A stretch of DNA of 64,000 nt from Betaproteobacteria bacterium (GCA_016195915.1 JACPYS010000032.1:1-64000); one strand, 5' to 3'; counted from the first letter of the stretch, positions 26,160-36,037 are shown. Program-made: numbers and translations. Notes: generated by a model from the letters alone, not told the origin.

Positions 26160-26252
26160 TATGCCGTAGTCGCCGCAATTGCCGACCAATGGAACTGACG
26201 AAGGGGCGGGCGACTTTCCAAACCGGTTTTCGCACGGCCCAGAGGAGACGCA

Positions 26253-27560
26253 ATGGCCGCAGGCAACAACGAACGCTTCGATGCCGTGGTAATCGGCGCG
26301 GGGGCGGGAGGGCTTTGCGCCACAGCGCGACTTGCGCATGCGGGATTTTCCACGCTGCTCCTCGAATCGCTGGACCGCTTGGGAGGCCGTGCCTCGAGTG
26401 AAGAGATCGAGGGCTTCAAGGTCAATATCGGCGCGATCGCGCTGGAGCCTGGCGGCGTGTTCGAGGAAACGTTCGCCCTCGTAGGCGAGCGGCTCGACAT
26501 CCGTGTCCCGGATCTGCCGTTCGCGTTCTACCTGGACAGAAAAGTGGTGGACGTGAGCCGGGGCGGCTGGAGCATGCTGCTCGGAGGGCTGACCAAACAG
26601 GCCGCGAAGATCCTCGAGAGGATCGCCGAGGCGCGCAAGGGAAATCTTCCCGACGGCCGGCAATCCACGGCGGAGTGGCTCTCCCAGTACACCAGCAACG
26701 AAACGGTGCACGCGATCTTCCGCAATCTGTGCGCGGCGATCTTTGCTTGCAACGCGACCGAACTGCCCGCTCCGGCGTTCCTGACCTACTTCACCAAGAA
26801 GGGCGCCTTCAAGCGCTTTGGCTTCTGTCCGCGCGGGACCATTGGCGCCTGGGAAGATCTCGCGGCCGGGGCGCGCCGGCACGGCGCCGACATCCGGCTT
26901 TCCACGCCCGTGCGGAGCATCCTGATAGAAGATGGCCGCGCGCGCGGTGTGGTCGTCAGGCAAGGAGACAAGGACGCAAAGATCGATGCGGGCGTTGTCA
27001 TCAGCAACGCGGGACCCAAGCACACCCTCGCGCTCGGCGGCGCGCAGAACTTTCCCGCCGAGTACGCCCGCCTCGTGCGCGAGAAATTGAAGCCGGCCGC
27101 CAACATCGTGATCAACTTCGCGAGCCGCGAGCCCCTGCTCGAGGCGCCCGGCCTGGTGACCTTCGGCAAGACCCGCCGCCTGTGCAATATGGCGAACCTC
27201 ACCGCCAGCTGCCCGGAACTCGCGCCCGAAGGCTGGAACCTGTATGTCGCGTATGCGGTCCCGATTCCCGCGCTGGGCGATTTCGACGCGGAAACGGAAA
27301 CCCAGCATGCCCTGGCCGATCTGCGCGAACAGTTTCCGGGTTTCGACAAGGCCAAGCTGCTCTCGGTGCGCGTGATGCGCGGCGATTGGCCGACACAGCG
27401 CAGCTGCGCAGGATTCGATCTTCCGCGCGAAACAGGAGTGGACGGCCTGTGGTGCGTCGGCGACGCCGTCAAGGAATACGGCAACGGCGGGACTCAGGCC
27501 TGCGCCGAGACCGCCAAGCTGGTCGTAGACCAGGTCGTTGCGGCGCGCGTCACGGCATAG
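26253..27560 (+). CDS. FAD-dependent oxidoreductase, phytoene desaturase-like amine oxidase fold
   Basis: 435 residues. N-terminal Rossmann motif VVIGAGAGGLCATARLAHAG followed by LLESLDRLGGRASS, the conserved GGR of the NAD(P)/FAD phytoene desaturase/monoamine oxidase superfamily. The C-terminal FAD motif is GLWCVGDAVKEYGNGGTQACAET. There is no carotenoid gene nearby; it heads the Liv transporter/ligase/mutase operon, so a redox step on the imported compound or its CoA ester is more likely than carotenoid synthesis. It has a leader of roughly 90 bases after the candidate promoter. Confidence 0.8.
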   Translation: MAAGNNERFDAVVIGAGAGGLCATARLAHAGFSTLLLESLDRLGGRASSEEIEGFKVNIGAIALEPGGVFEETFALVGERLDIRVPDLPFAFYLDRKVVDVSRGGWSMLLGGLTKQAAKILERIAEARKGNLPDGRQSTAEWLSQYTSNETVHAIFRNLCAAIFACNATELPAPAFLTYFTKKGAFKRFGFCPRGTIGAWEDLAAGARRHGADIRLSTPVRSILIEDGRARGVVVRQGDKDAKIDAGVVISNAGPKHTLALGGAQNFPAEYARLVREKLKPAANIVINFASREPLLEAPGLVTFGKTRRLCNMANLTASCPELAPEGWNLYVAYAVPIPALGDFDAETETQHALADLREQFPGFDKAKLLSVRVMRGDWPTQRSCAGFDLPRETGVDGLWCVGDAVKEYGNGGTQACAETAKLVVDQVVAARVTA

Positions 27561-27576
27561 ACGCGATCAAGAACGT

Positions 27577-28446
27577 ATGTCCGCCACTTCCGTGCCCGCC
27601 GAAACCGCCCTGTCGCGCGACGGGCCGCAGGCACAGACGGCGCAGGCGCGCCGCGGCAGCCTCGAAGTGCGCAACCTCCAGGTCGTCTACGGCAGCGCCA
27701 TCGAGGCGATCCGCGACGTATCGATCGAGGTCGAGCCCGGCCAGATCGTCGCGCTGCTGGGCTCCAACGGCGCCGGCAAGTCGACGCTGCTCAAGGCCAT
27801 CTCCGGCGTGCTCGGCGAAGAAGAAGGCAAAATTGAGAGCGGCGTCATCAGCTACGACGGGGTCGATGTGACCGCCCGCTCCGCGGACGAGATCGTCCGG
27901 CTGGGACTCATGCAGGTGCCCGAAGGCCGCCGCCTGTTTGCGCCGCTGAGCGTTGACGAGAATCTCGACATGGGAGGGTACATCGCCGACACCCGCACCC
28001 TCGCGAAGCGGCGCGCCGTGGTATTCGAACTGTTCCCGCGGCTTGCGGAGCGGCGCCGCCAGATCTCCGGCTACCTGTCCGGGGGCGAGCAGCAGATGGT
28101 GGCCATCGGCCGCGCGTTGATGGCAGGACCGGATTTCCTTGCCCTCGACGAACCTTCGCTGGGCCTCGCGCCGATCGTGATCGAGCAGATCTACGCGGTC
28201 ATCCGGCGGCTCAACCGCGATCTCGGACTGACCGTGCTGCTGGTCGAGCAGAACGCGCAGCGCGCACTCGGCATCGCCAACTACGGCTACATCATCGAGC
28301 GCGGCCGGATCGTGTTCGACGGCACCGCCGCACAGCTCGAAAAGAACGCGGACGTGCGGGAGTTCTACCTGGGCGTATCGGGCAGCGGGCAAAAGAGCCT
28401 GCGCGATGTCAAACACTACAAACGCCGCAAGCGGTGGCTGTCGTGA
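27577..28446 (+). CDS. livF: Branched-chain amino acid-type ABC transporter ATP-binding protein (LivF)
   Basis: 289 residues from the ATG at 27577. Walker A GSNGAGKST, signature LSGGEQQ, Walker B FLALDEPSLGLAP and the His-loop region VLLVEQN are all present. The N-terminal extension of about 30 residues is low complexity, and the last residues (KHYKRRKRWLS) are basic and longer than usual. HAAT-family transporters of this type often import aromatic acids in catabolic clusters. The stop overlaps the next gene's GTG. Confidence 0.9.
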   Translation: MSATSVPAETALSRDGPQAQTAQARRGSLEVRNLQVVYGSAIEAIRDVSIEVEPGQIVALLGSNGAGKSTLLKAISGVLGEEEGKIESGVISYDGVDVTARSADEIVRLGLMQVPEGRRLFAPLSVDENLDMGGYIADTRTLAKRRAVVFELFPRLAERRRQISGYLSGGEQQMVAIGRALMAGPDFLALDEPSLGLAPIVIEQIYAVIRRLNRDLGLTVLLVEQNAQRALGIANYGYIIERGRIVFDGTAAQLEKNADVREFYLGVSGSGQKSLRDVKHYKRRKRWLS

Positions 28447-29279
28447 GCGCGCTCCTCGCCGCCGAGAATCTCACCAAGACGTTTCGCGGACTCGTCGCGG
28501 TGTCGGAGGTCAGCCTCAGCGTGAGACTGGGCGAGATCTGCAGCGTCATCGGCCCCAACGGCGCCGGAAAGACGACGCTGTTCAATCTGATCAGCGGGGT
28601 ATTGAAACCCTCGTCGGGCCGCATCGTGTTCGACGGCAAAGACATGGCCCGCGTGCCGTCTTGGAATTTCGCGCGACACGGCATTGGCCGGACCTTCCAG
28701 AACCTCGCACTGTTCAAGCACGGCACCGTTGTCGAGAACCTGCTCGTCGGCCGCCACATCCATCTCACCTCCGGCGTGGTCTCGGGCGCCGTCTTTTGGG
28801 GCCGTGCCCGCCGCGAGGAGATCGCAGCGCGCGAGCGCGTGGAGGCGATCGTCGAGTTTCTCGAGATCGAGGAGATTCGCGACAAGGTGGTCGGCACGCT
28901 CTCCTACGGCCAGCAGAAGCGCGTGGAACTGGGGCGCGCGCTCGCCTGCGAACCGAAACTGCTGCTGCTCGACGAGATGGTATCGGGCATGAACCAGGAG
29001 GAAACCGAGGACATCGCGCGCTTCGTGCTCGACATCCGCGACGACTATGGCGTCGCGGTGCTGATGATCGAGCACAACATGCGCATCGTCATGGATATCT
29101 CGGATCGAATTCACGTGCTGAATTTCGGCCAGAAGATCGCGGAGGGCGCACCGGCCGAGATTGGCCGCGATGCGGCGGTCGCCGAAGCCTATTTCGGCGG
29201 CATGGATGCGGTGCCGAAGGGCGAAGCGGCCGCCGCGCGCCCGAATCCAGTGGAGAGCGTCACCCATGTTGATGGTTGA
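28443..29279 (+). CDS. livG: Branched-chain amino acid-type ABC transporter ATP-binding protein (LivG)
   Basis: 278 residues from the GTG at 28443, which overlaps the LivF stop (GTGA); a GTG three codons earlier is an alternative. Walker A GPNGAGKTT, Q-loop TFQNLALF, signature LSYGQQKR and Walker B LLLLDEMVSGMNQEE are visible. The C-terminal BCA_ABC_TP-like tail (AEGAPAEIGRDAAVAEAYFG) is characteristic of LivG. It pairs with LivF to energise LivHM. Confidence 0.9.
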   Translation: MSALLAAENLTKTFRGLVAVSEVSLSVRLGEICSVIGPNGAGKTTLFNLISGVLKPSSGRIVFDGKDMARVPSWNFARHGIGRTFQNLALFKHGTVVENLLVGRHIHLTSGVVSGAVFWGRARREEIAARERVEAIVEFLEIEEIRDKVVGTLSYGQQKRVELGRALACEPKLLLLDEMVSGMNQEETEDIARFVLDIRDDYGVAVLMIEHNMRIVMDISDRIHVLNFGQKIAEGAPAEIGRDAAVAEAYFGGMDAVPKGEAAAARPNPVESVTHVDG

Positions 29280-31203
29280 CGCCGGCGCCGCCATGCAGCG
29301 GGATGCCCCGCCCCCGGCAGCGCAGTCCGCGATCGCGGCGCTGAGCGCGGCGAACCTCGCGCAGCGACTGCAGCAGGGCGATGCGACCCTCCCTCAGCTG
29401 CTCAGGTATCGCGCAAACACACAAGCAAGCGCGCTCGCGCTGCGCCAGAAAGACCGGGGCGTCTGGCGGCGCTACAGCTGGGACCACTATTACCGCACGG
29501 TGGTTCGCGTCGCTGCGGGGCTGCGTGCGCTCGGCCTGCGCAGTGGCGATCGAATTGCGATTGCCGGCGAAAACACGCCCGAGTGGTACTACGCCGACCT
29601 CGGCGCCGAGTCGATCGGCGCCGTCGTGGTGGGCATTTATCCCACGAACCCGTGGCCGGAGCTGCGCTTCATCGTCGGGCACTGCCAGGCGCGGGTCGTA
29701 TTCACCGGCGACCAGGAGCAGACCGACAAGGTCCTCGACGCGATGGCGCACGAGGGCGGATTGCCCGACGCCGAGCACATCGTGTGTATCGACATGAAGG
29801 GAATGCGCGGGTACAAGCAGAAGAACGTTCTCTCCTTCGCCGCGCTGCTGGAACTCGGCGATCGGGCCCTGCGAGGCAATCCCCTGGCGGCAAGCCAGCT
29901 CGACGCCGCCATCGGCGCCGGCGTGCCCGACGAGTGCTGCATGATCGTCTATACCTCCGGCACCACCGGGCCGCCGAAGGGCGCGATGATCTCGCATCGC
30001 AATATCCTGTACTCGGCCTATACCTACGCCGAGGCCTGCGGACAGCTGGGGCGCCGGTTCGAGGCGGTCGGCTACCTGCCCCTGTGCCATACGGCGGAAC
30101 GCTGCTATTCGATGGTGATGCAACTGGTGCTCGGCGGCTGCATCGATTTCGCCGAAAGCATCGATACGGTCGCGTCGGACGTGCGGGAAATCGCCCCGAC
30201 CTTTTTCATCGGCGTGCCGCGCATCTACGAGAAGCTGCACCAGGGCTTTCTGTTCAAGCTGGAGGAAAGCGGTCCCGTCCAGCGATGGGCATTCCGGCTC
30301 GCGATGAACCTGGGACGCGCCCTTTCCGATCGCAGGCAGGCATCGCCGGCAACGCCGAGCCTGCGCGACCGGATTGCGTTCGGGATCCTGTATTGGGCGA
30401 TGTTCCGCAACATCCACCGCTACATGGGCCTCGATCGCACGTATCACCGCCTTTGCGCGGGCGCGGCGATTTCGCCGGAAATGCTGCGCTTCTACGACAT
30501 CATCGGCCTGCCGCTTTCCCAGGGCTACGGCCTGACGGAATCCGGCGGAGTGGCATTCCTGCAGCGCCCTGCGCAACGCCGCATCGGCGCGGCCGGATCT
30601 GCCCTGCGTGGCGTGGAATGGCGGCTCGCCGGCGACGGCGAAATCCTGTTGCGCAGCCCCGGCGTGTTCAAGGGCTATTACCGCGACGAGCAGGCGACGG
30701 CTCAAACGGTATCGCCGGAGGGATGGCTCTCCTCCGGCGACATCGTCGAGGTGCTCGACGACGGCGAGATCACGGTTGTCGACCGCAAGAAGGCGATCAT
30801 CATCACCAGCGGCGGCAAGAACATCGCCCCGTCGGAGCTCGAACACGCCCTCAAGGACAGCCCCTACATCCGCGAGGCAATCGTCGTCGGCGAAGCGCGC
30901 AAGTTCGTCGGCGCGCTGATCCAGATCGACTTCGACACCGTCGGGCGCTGGGCGCGCGAGCGCGGCATCGCCTACACGACCTTCAAGTCGCTCGCGCAAC
31001 TGCCCGAAGTCAGGGCGCTGGTGCAAGCGGTGGTGGATGGCGTCAACGCCCGCTTCGCGCGCGTGGAAAACATCCGGCGCTTCGTGCTGCTCGACAAGGA
31101 GCTCGACCACGACGACGGCGAGCTCACCGCGACGCAGAAGGTGCGGCGCTCGATCATCAACACGAAGTTCGCCAGGGAACTCGTCGAGATCTTCGGGGAA
31201 TGA
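29266..31203 (+). CDS. AMP-dependent acyl-CoA synthetase (long-chain FadD15-like)
   Basis: 645 residues from the ATG at 29266 (a second ATG is at 29272); it overlaps the LivG end. The AMP-binding P-loop is YTSGTTGPPKGAMISH, followed by the A5 motif QGYGLTESGG and the C-terminal VVDRKKAIIITSGGKNIAPSELE. The architecture is that of long-chain acyl-CoA synthetases with the ERCYSMV-type lid region. It lies between the ATPase and permease genes of the importer, which implies that the imported acid is activated to its CoA thioester on entry. Substrate class (aliphatic or aryl-aliphatic) cannot be fixed. Confidence 0.9.
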   Translation: MLMVDAGAAMQRDAPPPAAQSAIAALSAANLAQRLQQGDATLPQLLRYRANTQASALALRQKDRGVWRRYSWDHYYRTVVRVAAGLRALGLRSGDRIAIAGENTPEWYYADLGAESIGAVVVGIYPTNPWPELRFIVGHCQARVVFTGDQEQTDKVLDAMAHEGGLPDAEHIVCIDMKGMRGYKQKNVLSFAALLELGDRALRGNPLAASQLDAAIGAGVPDECCMIVYTSGTTGPPKGAMISHRNILYSAYTYAEACGQLGRRFEAVGYLPLCHTAERCYSMVMQLVLGGCIDFAESIDTVASDVREIAPTFFIGVPRIYEKLHQGFLFKLEESGPVQRWAFRLAMNLGRALSDRRQASPATPSLRDRIAFGILYWAMFRNIHRYMGLDRTYHRLCAGAAISPEMLRFYDIIGLPLSQGYGLTESGGVAFLQRPAQRRIGAAGSALRGVEWRLAGDGEILLRSPGVFKGYYRDEQATAQTVSPEGWLSSGDIVEVLDDGEITVVDRKKAIIITSGGKNIAPSELEHALKDSPYIREAIVVGEARKFVGALIQIDFDTVGRWARERGIAYTTFKSLAQLPEVRALVQAVVDGVNARFARVENIRRFVLLDKELDHDDGELTATQKVRRSIINTKFARELVEIFGE

Positions 31204-31206
31204 TCG

Positions 31207-32079
31207 ATGCAGTACCTGCTTGATCAGGTCATCTCGGGCATCGCGGTCGGCGCCATCTACGGACTGGTGGCGATGGGGTTCGCGCTCATCTACAAGGCGA
31301 CCGGCCTCGTCAACTTCGCCCAGGGCGAGATGTCCATGATCACCGCCTATATCGCCTGGTCGATTGCGGGCACGGTGTCCGGCAACCCGTGGCTGGTCGT
31401 CGGCGGCGCACTCGCCGCGTCCGTCGTCCTGGGCCTCGCGATCGAGCGCGTGGTCATGCGACCGATGCTCGGGGAACCCGTATTCGCCACGGTCATGGTG
31501 ACCATCGGCCTCGCCGTGGTGCTTCGCTCCGCCACGCTGCTCATCTGGGACGCCTACCCGCACGCCCTCGACATCGGCGCCGGACGCGAAATCGTCCACA
31601 TCGGCGACACCGGCGTGCGCAGCGCGCAGCTCGCGGTGATGGCGACGCTGCTGCTTGCGCTCGGCGCTTTCTGGGCGTTCTTCCGCTACAGCCGCATCGG
31701 CAAGGCGATGCGTGCGGTCGCCGCCGACGAACGTGCGGCGAAACTGATGGGCATCAGCGCCGCGAGAATTCACGCGGTCGCCTGGACCGCCTCATCGGTG
31801 ATCGCGGGGATCGCCGGCGTGTTCTCCGCGTTGCTCTATGACGTGTCGCCGAACATGTTCCACGTCGGTCTCAAGTCGTTTCCGGCGACGATCCTCGGCG
31901 GACTCGATTCGGTGCTCGGCTCCGGGTTCGGCGGCGTGATCATCGGTGTCGCCGAAAACCTCGCGGCGGGATACCTGGCGCCGAGCGTCAAGGAAATCAC
32001 CGGTTTCATCGTGATCATTGCGATGCTCATGATCCGCCCGTTCGGCCTGTTCGGTGAACGTGAAATCGAGAGAGTCTGA
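31207..32079 (+). CDS. livH: Branched-chain amino acid-type ABC transporter permease (LivH)
   Basis: 290 residues with about eight hydrophobic helices, starting MQYLLDQVISGIAVGAIYGLVAMGFALIYKATG. The family motif VNFAQGEMSM is present, as are the cytoplasmic coupling region GKAMRAVAADERAAKLMGI and a terminal MIRPFGLFGEREIERV. It forms the inner-membrane channel with LivM, and its stop shares one base with the LivM start. Confidence 0.92.
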   Translation: MQYLLDQVISGIAVGAIYGLVAMGFALIYKATGLVNFAQGEMSMITAYIAWSIAGTVSGNPWLVVGGALAASVVLGLAIERVVMRPMLGEPVFATVMVTIGLAVVLRSATLLIWDAYPHALDIGAGREIVHIGDTGVRSAQLAVMATLLLALGAFWAFFRYSRIGKAMRAVAADERAAKLMGISAARIHAVAWTASSVIAGIAGVFSALLYDVSPNMFHVGLKSFPATILGGLDSVLGSGFGGVIIGVAENLAAGYLAPSVKEITGFIVIIAMLMIRPFGLFGEREIERV

Positions 32080-33125
32080 TGCGCAGCGGGCACTTCAAGG
32101 AACGCACCGAACAGCTGATCGTCCTCAGCGACTCGGCGCCCGTCTGGGCGTGGAGCGCAGTGCTGGTGGTCGCGCTCGCGGCTGCGCCTTACCTGCTCAA
32201 CGCCTACCTCCTGTCCTTCGTGGTCCTGATCCTGATCACCGCCACGGGAGCCCTCGGCCTGCACCTCCTTACCGGGCGCACCGGGCTGATTTCGCTGGGT
32301 CATGTCGGCTTCCTGCTGCTCGGCGCCTACGCCTACGCCGTGCCGGTCGCGAAATACGGCCTTTCTCCGTTCGTCGGTTTCGCCCTCGCAGGAACGGCGC
32401 CCGCGCTGGTCAGCGTCCTCGTCGGCATTCCCTCGCTGCGGCTCAAGGGCCTTTACCTCGCGATCACGACGCTGGCGTTCTCATTCATCATCGCCCATCT
32501 CGTCCTGCAGATGAGCTGGCTGACCAACGGCGCGCGCGGCATCCAGGTGCCCCGGCCGGAGATGTTCGGCATCAGCTTCGACAGCGACATCCGCTTCGCC
32601 CAGCTGTGCCTGTTCGTCGCGACGATCACGCTGTTCGGGGTGCTCAACATCGAGCGCAGCCGCGTGGGCCGCGCGCTCATGGCAGTGCGCGACAACGACA
32701 TAGCGGCGCGCACCATGGGCATCAATCTGCAGGCGTACAAATTGCGCGCATTCATGACCAGCGCCTTCGTCAGCGGCATCGCGGGCGCGCTGTTCGGCAT
32801 CTACCTGAGCTTCGTTACGGTCGAGGGCTTTCCGTTCCTGATGAGCATCGAGGCGCTCGCGATCCTGATCGTCGGCGGTCTCGGCTCGACGCTCGGGGTG
32901 GTGTTCGGCAGCATTTTCATCGTGCTGCTTCCGGAGGTGGGCCGCACCGCGCTCAGCCTGCTCGGGGAGAATGCCGCCAAGCTCTTCTCCACCGGCGCAA
33001 ACGAACTGCGCTCCGTGCTCTACGGCGTGGCGATCATCCTGTTCCTGCGTTTCGAACCACGCGGCCTGGTCGGACTCTGGGGCGACAGGAAGCGCCTCTG
33101 GGTCAACTGGCCGCTGCGCTTTTAG
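32079..33125 (+). CDS. livM: Branched-chain amino acid-type ABC transporter permease (LivM)
   Basis: 348 residues, multi-pass. It has LTGRTGLISLGHVGFLLLGAY, the GRALMAVRDNDIAARTMGI coupling motif and a C-terminal LFLRFEPRGLVGLW that is standard for LivM. It is translated from an ATG overlapping the LivH stop (TGATG). The final membrane span is followed by a short basic tail. Confidence 0.92.
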   Translation: MRSGHFKERTEQLIVLSDSAPVWAWSAVLVVALAAAPYLLNAYLLSFVVLILITATGALGLHLLTGRTGLISLGHVGFLLLGAYAYAVPVAKYGLSPFVGFALAGTAPALVSVLVGIPSLRLKGLYLAITTLAFSFIIAHLVLQMSWLTNGARGIQVPRPEMFGISFDSDIRFAQLCLFVATITLFGVLNIERSRVGRALMAVRDNDIAARTMGINLQAYKLRAFMTSAFVSGIAGALFGIYLSFVTVEGFPFLMSIEALAILIVGGLGSTLGVVFGSIFIVLLPEVGRTALSLLGENAAKLFSTGANELRSVLYGVAIILFLRFEPRGLVGLWGDRKRLWVNWPLRF

Positions 33126-33181
33126 CCACGCTCGCGCGTGAATTCAATGATCTTTTCCGACGACACGATGAGGAGGACGAC

Positions 33182-34336
33182 ATGCTTTCAAGAAAGGCAA
33201 CGATAGCACTGCTGGCCAGTGGAATGTTTGCATACGCGGCTCACGCGCAGCAGCAAGGCGTGACCGCCAACGAAATTCTGCTGGGCGAAGTCGAGCCTCT
33301 GACCGGCCCGCCGGCGCTGCTCGGCATCGCCTACAACGTAGGCACCAAGGTCGCGATCGCCGAAGCCAACGCAGCGGGTGGCGTCGACGGGCGCAAGCTG
33401 CGCCTGCTCACCGATGACGACGGTTATGTGCCGACGCGAACCATCCAATCGGTGCGCAAGATGATCGAAGTGGACAAGATCTTCGCCTTCACGTCCCTCT
33501 CCGGCTCCGGTCAGGGCCTCGCGGTCCTGCCAATCGTCGAAAAAGCGGGCATCCCGGCCATGCCGGCGATCGGTCCCGTCACCGGCCTGTACACGCCGCC
33601 GCGCAAGAGCGTGTTCGTGGTGGGTCAGTCCTACGAGGAAGGCATGTACCAGCTGGTGCGCCATCTCGCGACGAGCTTTCCCGGCAAGAAATGGGGCATC
33701 CTGACCCAGGACGACGACTACGGCGTGGCGCTGCGTACGGGCTTCGCCAGGGCGCAGCAGGAATTCAAGCTCAACGTGGTTTCCGAGGGAGAGTACAAGA
33801 AGGGACAGCAGGACTTCTCCTCCGAAATGCTGCGCGTGCGCTCGGCGGGCGCCGAGGTCTTCATGGCGGGCGGCGTCATCGGGGAGAACGTCGCGATGGT
33901 GAAGGAACTCGAAAAACTGGGCTCGAAACCGGTGGTCGGCATGTTCTGGCCCGGCCGAGTCACTGCGACCCTCAAGCTGATGGGCCCGGCGAGCGATGGC
34001 ATCTACGCGGTCGACTACGTCGATCCGGACAACAGCGCGACGATCGCCGCGTTCACCGAGCGCGCCAAGAAACTGGTCAGCGAGGCGGAAGTCAAGGCGA
34101 TGAACCGCTATACGCTGGCCGCGTACGCCAGCACCAAGGTGCTCATCGAGGCCATGCGCCGCTGCGGCAAGAACCTGACCTGGGCCTGCACCATCACGGA
34201 ACTGGAAAAGACGAAGAATTTCGAATCCGGCGTGATGGGTCCGATCAGCTTCGGACCCGGGGTGCGTTTCTCCTCGCAGGCAGTGCGCATCATGAAGGCG
34301 GATTTCGCCACCCTGTCTTTCAAGCCGGTCCAGTAA
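33182..34336 (+). CDS. Periplasmic substrate-binding protein of the Liv-type ABC importer
   Basis: 384 residues with a signal peptide (MLSRKATIALLASGMFAYAAHAQ) and the Peripla_BP_6 fold: EILLGEVEPLTGPPALLG, NAAGGVDGRKLRLLTDDDGYVPTRT, and ILTQDDDYGVALRTGFARA. It is preceded by AGGAGG. Ligand-binding proteins of this HAAT subgroup bind aromatic or alicyclic carboxylates in several soil bacteria; the cluster context favours such a ligand over leucine. Confidence 0.9.
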   Translation: MLSRKATIALLASGMFAYAAHAQQQGVTANEILLGEVEPLTGPPALLGIAYNVGTKVAIAEANAAGGVDGRKLRLLTDDDGYVPTRTIQSVRKMIEVDKIFAFTSLSGSGQGLAVLPIVEKAGIPAMPAIGPVTGLYTPPRKSVFVVGQSYEEGMYQLVRHLATSFPGKKWGILTQDDDYGVALRTGFARAQQEFKLNVVSEGEYKKGQQDFSSEMLRVRSAGAEVFMAGGVIGENVAMVKELEKLGSKPVVGMFWPGRVTATLKLMGPASDGIYAVDYVDPDNSATIAAFTERAKKLVSEAEVKAMNRYTLAAYASTKVLIEAMRRCGKNLTWACTITELEKTKNFESGVMGPISFGPGVRFSSQAVRIMKADFATLSFKPVQ

Positions 34337-34399
34337 AGACGCAAGGCCACTCTCTGGTTCGGAAGCTGCGGATCGTTCGAGTCATCTTGGGGAATATCG

Positions 34400-36037
34400 A
34401 TGAAGCGCGAAACGGATTACGGCTATCAGATCAAACCCGTCTACACGCCGAAGGATATTGAAGGCTTCGACTACCAGAGAGCGCTGGGCGACCCGGGCGC
34501 ATACCCCTATGCGCGCGGCTACCACGAGACGGGCTATCGCAGCCGCATGTGGACCCAGAGGATGACTGCCGGCCTGGGCAGTTCCAGCGACGCCAACAAG
34601 GTGCTCAAGAAGTACCGCGAAATGGGCCAGCGCGGCGGCATGCAGGTGATCCACGACCGCGTGTCCTGCTCGAACATCGATTCCGATCATCCGCTCGGCC
34701 GGCGCGAGGCGGGTATTCTGGGCTGGCCCGGGTCTTCACTGCTCGAATTCGAAGAGTTGATGGAAGACATTCCGCTCACGGGGCAGTCGATCACCGTGCT
34801 CGGCTCGAGCGCCCCCTCGCCGCTTCGCCTCGCCTACCTGATCGTGCTCGCCGAAAAGCGCGGCGTCGCCCTGTCCGAGATCCACGGCAGCGTGATGGAG
34901 TCGCCGTTCGAGAATTACATGGGCCAGACCGATGTCCAGCCGCTCGAACTGAACCTGAAGCTGTTCCTCGACGTCTGCGAGTACGTGATACGCAACAAGA
35001 TCCGCATGCGCGCCGCGATCATCAGCCAGCACTTTCAGGAGTCCGGCGGCAACAACGCGCAGGCGCTCGGCGTGGTGCTGTCGATGCTGAAGGAAATCTG
35101 CGGGCGGTTGATCGACGAGCGCGGCCTCGATTTCGACGACGTCGCGACGCTGCCGTATGAACTGGTCACGGTGGGCTCCCGATTTTTCGAGGAGATCGCG
35201 AAGATCCGCGCGCTGCGCCGGATGTGGGCGAAACTCGCCAGGGAGCACTTCAAGGCGAAGAAGGAGAAATCCTGCCACCTGCTGATCGCGGTGCACACCT
35301 CCGGGCGTACCATGACCTACCAGCAGCCCCTCAACAATATCGCGCGTTGCGCGATCCAGACCCTCGCCGGCGCGATCGCGGGTTGCACGGCGCTCGACAA
35401 CGCGACGTTCGACAACGCCCACGCCGAACCCTCCGAACTGGCCGCGCGGATGTCGCTCAACACCCAGCACATCGTTGCCGTCGAAACCGGGGCGACGGAC
35501 GTGGTCGACCCCCTCGCAGGCTCCTATTTCGTCGAACTCCTGACCGACAAGGTCGAGGAAGAGGGATACAAGATGCTCGCCAAGATCGACGAGCTGGGCG
35601 GCATGATCGCCGCGGTGCGCAAGGGATTCATCACCGACATGCTCAACCAGGAGGCGAACAAGAAATTCCTCGAGATCGAGCGAAAGGAGCGGCTCGTGGT
35701 CGGGGTCAACCACCTGGTGATCCCGCCGGACGAGGAATTCGAGGTTCCGATCCAGGAGGTTCCACCGGATAGCAATGCCGAGAGCATTGCGCGGCGCATG
35801 GAACAATGGAAAAAGACCCGGGATCAGGCTGCGGTGAGAGAGCGCCTGTCCCGCCTGCACGGCGACGCGAAGAAGGGCGACCGGTTCAATTTGATGCCCG
35901 CCATCATCGAAGCGGTCAGGGTCTATGCGACAGCCGGCGAGATATCCGGCGTCATCCGCATGGCGCGCGGCCTGAGCTACGACCCGTTCGAAATGATCGA
36001 GTGTCCCTTCGAACTTCACCAGACGGCATGCGCATAG
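34400..36037 (+). CDS. B12-dependent acyl-CoA mutase large subunit with atypical substrate pocket
   Basis: 545 residues of the methylmalonyl-CoA mutase TIM-barrel family without a B12 domain, as in isobutyryl-CoA (IcmA) and 2-hydroxyisobutyryl-CoA (HcmA) mutases. SRMWTQRMTAGLG, SDHPLGRREAG, the catalytic-His block SQHFQESGG (His211) and VDPLAGSYFVELLTD are recognisable. The residue aligned with Tyr89 of methylmalonyl-CoA mutase (Phe in ICM, Ile in HCM) is Thr56, and the one aligned with Arg207 (Gln in ICM and HCM) is Lys187. The substrate loop TIQNDILKE is replaced by SVMESPFEN. The substrate is therefore probably none of the known ones. It is followed by its small subunit and MeaB chaperone. 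Confidence 0.88.
   Translation: MKRETDYGYQIKPVYTPKDIEGFDYQRALGDPGAYPYARGYHETGYRSRMWTQRMTAGLGSSSDANKVLKKYREMGQRGGMQVIHDRVSCSNIDSDHPLGRREAGILGWPGSSLLEFEELMEDIPLTGQSITVLGSSAPSPLRLAYLIVLAEKRGVALSEIHGSVMESPFENYMGQTDVQPLELNLKLFLDVCEYVIRNKIRMRAAIISQHFQESGGNNAQALGVVLSMLKEICGRLIDERGLDFDDVATLPYELVTVGSRFFEEIAKIRALRRMWAKLAREHFKAKKEKSCHLLIAVHTSGRTMTYQQPLNNIARCAIQTLAGAIAGCTALDNATFDNAHAEPSELAARMSLNTQHIVAVETGATDVVDPLAGSYFVELLTDKVEEEGYKMLAKIDELGGMIAAVRKGFITDMLNQEANKKFLEIERKERLVVGVNHLVIPPDEEFEVPIQEVPPDSNAESIARRMEQWKKTRDQAAVRERLSRLHGDAKKGDRFNLMPAIIEAVRVYATAGEISGVIRMARGLSYDPFEMIECPFELHQTACA

Noticed and set aside
26253-27560. Carotenoid (phytoene) desaturase
   Set aside because: Only the FAD fold matches. There is no crtB or crtE nearby, and the gene heads a transport/acyl-CoA operon.
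29260-31773. An 837-codon minus-strand open frame opposite the acyl-CoA synthetase
   Set aside because: It is an antisense shadow of a gene with all AMP-binding motifs.
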